Shown one piece after another: positions 13,412-18,368 of a DNA stretch of 18,368 nucleotides (position 1 is the stretch's first letter; each line of letters opens with the position of its first letter). A program made the translations under genes and the position numbers. The stretch lies in contig CAYQAC010000108.1 in NCBI GenBank assembly GCA_964415255.1, positions 1 to 18,368 on the forward strand, written 5' to 3'. The DNA comes from JAHBVY01 sp964415255. Lineage in GTDB: Bacteria > Myxococcota_A > Polyangia > Polyangiales > Polyangiaceae. A model generated the notes under the pieces. It made no database searches. It had not been told where the DNA came from and was given only the letters and a program-made list of their open reading frames with translations.

Positions 13412-15085
13412 ATGAGGGTGGAGTGGTCAGAGCCAGCGACCGACGTCGACGTGGTCGTCATCGGCGGCGGCGTGAACGGGACGGGGGTGGCGCGCGACGC
13501 GGCCTTGCGCGGCCTGCGCGTCGCGCTGCTTGAGCGCAATGACTTGGCGTTCGGCGCGAGCGGCAACTCGAGCGGGATGATCCACGGCGGCCCGCGCTAC
13601 CTCACCTACGATCCGGACGTCACCTACAGCTCTTGCTTGGACTCCGGGCACATCCAGGCGATCGCCCCGCACCTCTTATTTCGCGTCCCGTTCCTGATGC
13701 CGGTGCACGCAGGTCCGCTCGCGAAGCCCCTGCTCGAGGGCTACGACGCCTTCTTCACGCTGTACGACCGCTATCAGCCGCTCAAGCGTGGTAAGCCCCA
13801 CGTACGGCTGACGGGGGCGGACCTCACCCAGCTGGAGCCTGGCCTCAAGGGTGATTTGGCCGGCGGGGTGGCGTTCGATGAGTGGGGGATCGACGGCGCG
13901 CGGCTGTGCGTCGGCAACGCGCTGGACGCGATGCGCCACGGCGCTTCCGTGCGGATCCACACCAGCGTGACGGAGATCCTGCGGCGCGACGACGGCGCGG
14001 TGCGCGGCGTGGCTTACCGCGACGAGCTGACGGGGGAGGTGGAAACGCTCCGCGCTGAACTGATGGTCAACGCGAGCGGCGCTTGGGCGCCGATCACCGC
14101 GACGCTCGGCGGGCTGAGCCCCAAGGCCGCGCGGCTGCGCCCAGGCAAGGGCGTGCACGTGGTGTTCGATCGGCGGCTCACCAACTACGCGCTGGTGACG
14201 CAGGCCATCGATGGGCGTCAGGTGTTCCTTGAGCCGTGGCAGAACGTGAGCATCATCGGCACGACGGACGACGACTTCTACGGCGACCTCGATCAGGTGG
14301 TCGCGACAGCTGACGAAGTGCGCTACTTGATCCAGGCCGTCGCGCGTATGTTCCCGGCGATCCGCGGGGCGCGCGCCATCGGCACTTACGCCGGGGTGAG
14401 GCCGACGCTGCACGCGTGGGGCCCGAATGAAGATCGGCTGAGTCGCGAGCACATCATCGTGGACCACGCGCGGGATGGCGCCGCGGGGCTCTACTCGATG
14501 CTGGGCGGCAAGCTCGCGAGCTACCGTTTGTTCGCCGAGGAGATGACCGACGTCATCGCTCAGCGTTTGCGCAGCAAGAGCCGGGGCGCCCTCAGCGCCT
14601 GCCAGACGCACACCGCGAAGCTGCCTGGCGGAGAAGAGCCGGTCGACGCCCAGGCGCTCGCGCGGCGCTTCGAGGTGGAGCCGGTCACCGCCAGTCGGCT
14701 CGCGTATCGCCACGGCTCGCGCAGCGTGGAGGTGCTTGAGCGAGCGCGCCGCGCGCCGCGGGAGGCGCGCGTGGTGTGCCCCTGCGAGCCGGTGACGGAG
14801 GCTGAGATCCGCTACGTGGTGGAGCATGAGCTCGCGACCAGCGTGGATGACGTGTCGCGGCGCACGCGGCTCGGGCTCGGGGCTTGCGGCGGGATGCGCT
14901 GCGCGGCGCCGTGCGGGGCTTTGGTCGCGGAGCTGACGGGTCGCTCGCCCGAGGTGGGCCGCGCGCTCGCGGTGGGCTTCCTGGAGCGCGCCGCGCAGCG
15001 GCGCCTGAGCGTGCTGGGCCCGGAGCAGCTCAGGCAGGAGGGGCTCGCCTTGGCGGCGCAGCGCGCGCAGCTGGGGGTGGAGTGA
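13412..15085 (+). CDS. glpA: Glycerol-3-phosphate dehydrogenase, GlpA-like (FAD and Fe-S)
   Basis: 557 residues from the ATG at 13412, close to the 542 of E. coli GlpA. The enzyme oxidises sn-glycerol-3-phosphate to dihydroxyacetone phosphate. The FAD-binding loop is VVVIGGGVNGTGVARDAALRG (Gly18-Gly25). The middle region (SSGMIHGGPRYL, GTTDDDFYGD, GVRPTLHAW) follows the GlpA/GlpD family. The C-terminal BFD-like domain has four cysteines, Cys456 and Cys458 (CPCEPVT) plus Cys492 and Cys497 (CGGMRC), as expected for a [2Fe-2S] site; this separates it from GlpD. The frame is open back to 13295, but the promoter at 13322 and the Shine-Dalgarno GAAGGG support 13412. It overlaps glpB by 4 bp. Confidence 0.88.
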   Translation: MRVEWSEPATDVDVVVIGGGVNGTGVARDAALRGLRVALLERNDLAFGASGNSSGMIHGGPRYLTYDPDVTYSSCLDSGHIQAIAPHLLFRVPFLMPVHAGPLAKPLLEGYDAFFTLYDRYQPLKRGKPHVRLTGADLTQLEPGLKGDLAGGVAFDEWGIDGARLCVGNALDAMRHGASVRIHTSVTEILRRDDGAVRGVAYRDELTGEVETLRAELMVNASGAWAPITATLGGLSPKAARLRPGKGVHVVFDRRLTNYALVTQAIDGRQVFLEPWQNVSIIGTTDDDFYGDLDQVVATADEVRYLIQAVARMFPAIRGARAIGTYAGVRPTLHAWGPNEDRLSREHIIVDHARDGAAGLYSMLGGKLASYRLFAEEMTDVIAQRLRSKSRGALSACQTHTAKLPGGEEPVDAQALARRFEVEPVTASRLAYRHGSRSVEVLERARRAPREARVVCPCEPVTEAEIRYVVEHELATSVDDVSRRTRLGLGACGGMRCAAPCGALVAELTGRSPEVGRALAVGFLERAAQRRLSVLGPEQLRQEGLALAAQRAQLGVE

Positions 15086-16314
15086 CGGACGTGCTGGTGA
15101 TCGGCGCCGGGGTGGCGGGCGTTGCGGCGGCTCATGCCGCGGAGCAGCGCGGCGCCCAGGTGACGCTGGTGCACGACCGCGCGGGCGCGACCGAGCTCAG
15201 CTCGGGCGCGCTCGATTGGCTCGGGTGGGAGCAGGACGCCCCGCGTCGTGGGGCGTGGGTCAGTGACACTGACGGTGCGCTTGAGGAGGGCGCGGCGGCG
15301 GCGCTGCCCGCGGCGCTGCTGCGCTTCAGCGATGCGCTCGGAGCGTGGCAGCTCTCGGACGCGCCGGCGCGGGTGGTGACCACCTCAGGGTTCACGCGGC
15401 CGGCGCGCGGGGTGCAGCGCGGGGTGCTCGACGTGCGGGCGCTCGCGGGGCGGCGGGTCGCGGTGCCGCTCTTGCCGCGCGCTGACTGGGACGGCGAGGC
15501 GCTGTGTCGGGCGCTGGCGCAAGACGCGGCGCTCGCGCGCCTGAGGATCCGCTTCACCCCGCTTCAGGTGAACGTGCTCCGTTTCCGCGCAGAAGAGGTC
15601 GGCTCCAGCCGCGACCTGGCGGCGGCGCACGACGCCGAGGAGCGCGTCCGATGGCTCGCTGAGCAGCTGCGGCCCCACGCGGCGGAGGCTTGGCTGATGG
15701 GGCCCTGGCTCGGCCTGCATGAAGCGGCGAGCGGCGCGCTCTCGGAGGCGCTCGGGGTCCCCGTTGGGGAGACACTGAGCGACCTGGGGCAAGCCGCTGG
15801 GGCGCGCCTCGGCGCCGCCCTGGCGCGCCTCGCGCGCCGCCATGCGCGCGTCGTTCAGGCGCGGGTCACGCTGCTCGAACGTGACGCCGCGGCTCCTGAT
15901 GGCGCCGGGTGGCGCGCGCACTGCGAGGCGCCGGACGGCGCCATGATGGAGCCGCTCCGCGCGGCGCGCGTGGTGCTCGCTTCAGGTGGGCTCGGCGCGG
16001 GCGGGCTGACGCTCACGCCCACGCAAGCGGGCGTGAGCGGCGGCGCGCGGCTTGGGGTGAGCTTCGCGGCCGCGCTTCGTTTGGAGCTAGATGGCGCGCC
16101 GCTCAGCGCCGCTTCAAGCCTGCATGGTTTTGAGTTTGAGCGGCGCGGGCGGCTCGCGCTTGAGCGCTTGGGGCTCGCGCGGGTGCCGGCGCCAGGCTTG
16201 CTCTCCGCTGGGGACGCCCGCGCTGGGGAGCCGCGGACGCTGCTGCAGAGCGCGTACACGGGGCTGCTGGCGGGCGCTGCGAGCGCTCTGCGCGAGCCTG
16301 GCTCCTCAGCCTAG
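15082..16314 (+). CDS. glpB: Glycerol-3-phosphate dehydrogenase subunit B-like flavoprotein
   Basis: 410 residues from a GTG at 15082 that overlaps the glpA stop (GTGA), implying translational coupling. Length fits E. coli GlpB (419). An N-terminal FAD/NAD-binding fold starts VTDVLVIGAGVAGVAAAHAAEQRG, and GATELSSGALDWLG matches the typical GlpB GATxLSSGxxDxLG segment. Later parts are Ala/Arg-rich and more diverged (GVPVGETLSD, VVLASGGLGAGGL). GlpB is thought to pass electrons from GlpA to the membrane Fe-S subunit GlpC. No glpC follows: a 263-bp non-coding region and an unrelated gene come next. Confidence 0.82.
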   Translation: MTDVLVIGAGVAGVAAAHAAEQRGAQVTLVHDRAGATELSSGALDWLGWEQDAPRRGAWVSDTDGALEEGAAAALPAALLRFSDALGAWQLSDAPARVVTTSGFTRPARGVQRGVLDVRALAGRRVAVPLLPRADWDGEALCRALAQDAALARLRIRFTPLQVNVLRFRAEEVGSSRDLAAAHDAEERVRWLAEQLRPHAAEAWLMGPWLGLHEAASGALSEALGVPVGETLSDLGQAAGARLGAALARLARRHARVVQARVTLLERDAAAPDGAGWRAHCEAPDGAMMEPLRAARVVLASGGLGAGGLTLTPTQAGVSGGARLGVSFAAALRLELDGAPLSAASSLHGFEFERRGRLALERLGLARVPAPGLLSAGDARAGEPRTLLQSAYTGLLAGAASALREPGSSA

Positions 16315-16352
16315 GACGACGAACGGTTGACCATGAGTCGACCTCCAAGCCA

Positions 16353-16368
16353 CAGCTAGCGCTAGCTG
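16353..16368. promoter_or_regulatory. Perfect 16-bp palindrome after glpB
   Basis: CAGCTAGCGCTAGCTG is its own reverse complement, 39 bp past the glpB stop. It could be a dimeric-regulator operator or an extrusion-prone site. Confidence 0.35.
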
Positions 16369-16412
16369 ACGCCGCGCGGGCTCCGTCAAGCGCGCGAGCC
16401 ACCCCGGCGCCG

Positions 16413-16437
16413 CGCGGCGCGGTGCCCAACCCCCAAA
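16413..16437 (+). repeat. Intergenic repeat, copy 2
   Basis: The 25-bp partner of 12694-12718 with one mismatch, sharing GGTGCCCAACCCCCAAA. It is in the 263-bp region 16315-16577, which has no gene. Confidence 0.75.
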
Positions 16438-16450
16438 CCCCTGAGAATAC

Positions 16451-16521
16451 AGGCCAGTGGGCGCCTGATTGGGGAGGCGCTTCGGGCGCCGAGGCTACGC
16501 GCTGACCTCGCACGCTGGCCT
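16451..16521. other. Nested hairpin between glpB and the DUF2378-like gene
   Basis: AGGCCAG (16451-16457) pairs with CTGGCCT (16515-16521). Inside, GGCGC (16476-16480) and GCGCC (16486-16490) close around TTCGG. It may be a glpAB terminator or a structured RNA; no T run is seen. Confidence 0.35.
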
Positions 16522-16538
16522 CATGCAAGTGGGGGAGG

Positions 16539-16568
16539 TTGAATCCGCGCGGTGTTGTTGGCTAGTCT
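16539..16568 (+). promoter_or_regulatory. Promoter of the DUF2378-like gene
   Basis: TTGAAT (16539-16544), an 18-nt spacer, TAGTCT (16563-16568), then 9 nt to the GTG at 16578. Consistent with a near-leaderless transcript. Confidence 0.42.
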
Positions 16569-16577
16569 CGCCCCACT

Positions 16578-17147
16578 GTGGGTCAAAGCAGCGAAGAGCC
16601 GATGATCAAGGGGCTCGCGTTCTCGTCGGTCGTGGGGACGCTGGAGAAGCTCAGGGGCTCTGGTGCCGTCAAGCAGCTGATGGATGGCCTGCCGCCAGAG
16701 CTCGCGGTCCGGATCCAGCAGCGGCAGATCTTAGTGGCCGGTTGGTACCCCGTGGCTGACTATCGGCAGCTCTTGGCGGGGATGCGCGAGCTGGGGGGTG
16801 AGGCGCTCCTGCGTGAGGTGGGCGCAGAGTCGATCCGCGCGGATCTCAACTCGATCCATCGGCTGCTGCTCCGCATGCTGTCGCCGAGCACCCTCGTCAT
16901 GATCTCCCAGCGCATGTTCTCGCGCTACTTCACGCGCGGGGGGTTCTCGGCGACCGAGCGCGGCAGCAACTACCTGCACGCTCAGTTCAGCAACTGCCAG
17001 GGCTGGAGCCGCGACATCTGGATCGAGCAGTTCGCTGGCGTGGAGACCCTGCTGCAGCTAGCGGGCGCACAGTCCGTCAGCGTTCGGCGGCTCCAAGGAG
17101 GCCGCGAGGGGGACACGGAGGCGCTGCTCGAGGTGCGCTGGTCGTAG
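16578..17147 (+). CDS. DUF2378 / heme-NO-binding-like protein (tentative)
   Basis: 189 residues from a GTG at 16578. The alternative ATG at 16602 (MIKGLAFSS) has GAAGAG just upstream and is where recognisable similarity begins. The pattern is M-x-KG-x3-S, then a long helical region with LP and WYPVADYRQLL, and a C-terminal strand-rich part. This resembles the Myxococcus paralogous family TIGR02265 (DUF2378) and the broader V4R/heme-NO-binding fold. That assignment is from memory of the pattern, not from a search. A heme ligand His is not obvious: the only histidines are in SIHRLLL and LHAQF. The role is unknown, possibly small-molecule sensing. The gene stands alone between non-coding regions. 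Confidence 0.6.
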   Translation: MGQSSEEPMIKGLAFSSVVGTLEKLRGSGAVKQLMDGLPPELAVRIQQRQILVAGWYPVADYRQLLAGMRELGGEALLREVGAESIRADLNSIHRLLLRMLSPSTLVMISQRMFSRYFTRGGFSATERGSNYLHAQFSNCQGWSRDIWIEQFAGVETLLQLAGAQSVSVRRLQGGREGDTEALLEVRWS

Positions 17148-17255
17148 CGGGGGACCGCCCGTCGCGCTCAGGTAGCGAGCGCGAGCAGCTCAAGCAGCCA
17201 GGGCCTGTGGCTCAGGCGTCGCTCACGCCGAGCGGCGTTGCGCTGCCCCTAGGGA

Positions 17256-17261
17256 TAGAGT
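17256..17261 (+). promoter_or_regulatory. Candidate -10 element of acnA
   Basis: TAGAGT, identical to the hexamers before the genes starting at 5194 and 11419. A transcript from about 17268 would carry a leader of about 140 nt containing both hairpins described at 17280-17341. No clear -35 box. Confidence 0.33.
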
Positions 17262-17279
17262 AACCCGCCTCTCCGAGTC

Positions 17280-17341
17280 GCTCTGGCCCGCGGTGCTTGC
17301 TGGGCCGCGTTGGGTCAGAGCGCGCCGCTCTCGCGAGCGGC
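17280..17341 (+). other. Two consecutive stem-loops in the acnA leader
   Basis: Stem-loop 1: GCTCTGGCCC (17280-17289) pairs with GGGTCAGAGC (17312-17321), ten pairs including one G-U, with a nested GCGG/CCGC stem inside. Stem-loop 2, three nucleotides later: GCCGCTC (17324-17330), loop TCGC, GAGCGGC (17335-17341). The acnA start codon follows 67 nt downstream, with AAGGAA ahead of it. Confidence 0.5.
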
Positions 17342-17408
17342 TGCCCTGCTCGCGCGCCGTTCGCAAGAGCGGCGGCCGCCCCCCCGACCGATCGAAGGAA
17401 GAACCACT

Positions 17409-18368
<960 letters not shown>

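Noticed and set aside
13676..14827. Open frame of 383 codons on the minus strand inside glpA
   Set aside because: It is antisense to a clear GlpA sequence, has His/Arg/Ala-rich composition typical of GC-rich frame shadows and shows no family motif.
17280..17341. Iron-responsive-element-like hairpin before acnA
   Set aside because: The loops lack the CAGUGN loop and the bulged C of an IRE, so only a generic structured leader is claimed.

Overview
The window is GC-rich chromosomal DNA with dense, ordinary bacterial genes. It most likely comes from a member of the Myxococcota (Polyangia-like). This rests on the very high GC at codon third positions, several lipoproteins with Ala/Pro/Thr-rich linkers, frequent GTG starts, and a protein at 16578-17147 that resembles a myxobacterial paralogous family (DUF2378-like). 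That assignment is inference. A run of ten N at 5283-5292 shows the sequence is a draft scaffold or binned genome. I see no tRNA, rRNA, CRISPR, insertion sequence or phage gene.

Layout. (1) 1-5194: the 5' part of pgpA (minus), a large lipoprotein of unknown function (plus), a single-pass membrane protein (minus), a polytopic membrane protein with an internal duplication (plus), an SGNH-hydrolase lipoprotein (minus) and a small Pro-rich lipoprotein (minus). (2) 5195-5444: a non-coding stretch with the scaffold gap, inverted repeats and a C8A7 run. (3) 5445-7383: an MFS transporter overlapping a CDP-alcohol phosphatidyltransferase. (4) 7384-7669: a structured convergent intergenic region. (5) 7670-12554, all minus: a Cys-motif protein, a double-DUF4178 zinc-ribbon membrane protein, a membrane-fused spermidine-synthase-like protein and a glutathione-peroxidase-like protein. 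The last three look like one operon. (6) 12732-13238: a secreted protein, divergent from a plus-strand glycerol-3-phosphate dehydrogenase pair (glpA-glpB, GTGA overlap, no glpC next to it). (7) 16578-17147: the DUF2378/heme-NO-binding-like protein. (8) 17409 to the end: the N-terminal third of aconitase (acnA) behind a structured leader.

How genes work together. DUF4178 and membrane spermidine-synthase-like genes are known genomic partners. Here the synthase-like domain has lost residues normally used for aminopropyl transfer, and a thiol peroxidase follows it, which makes 7670-11419 the most interesting block. GlpA and GlpB should act together on glycerol-3-phosphate. PgpA and the CDP-alcohol phosphatidyltransferase are both phospholipid enzymes but are not linked in one operon.

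Regulation. A striking pattern runs through the window. Many genes have a -10-like hexamer (TATAGC, TAGAGT, TATGAG and similar) only 6-9 nt before the start codon, often with a TTG-type -35 box 17-18 nt upstream. This suggests widespread leaderless transcripts. A small set of genes (glpA, acnA, the SGNH lipoprotein) instead has a clear Shine-Dalgarno sequence.
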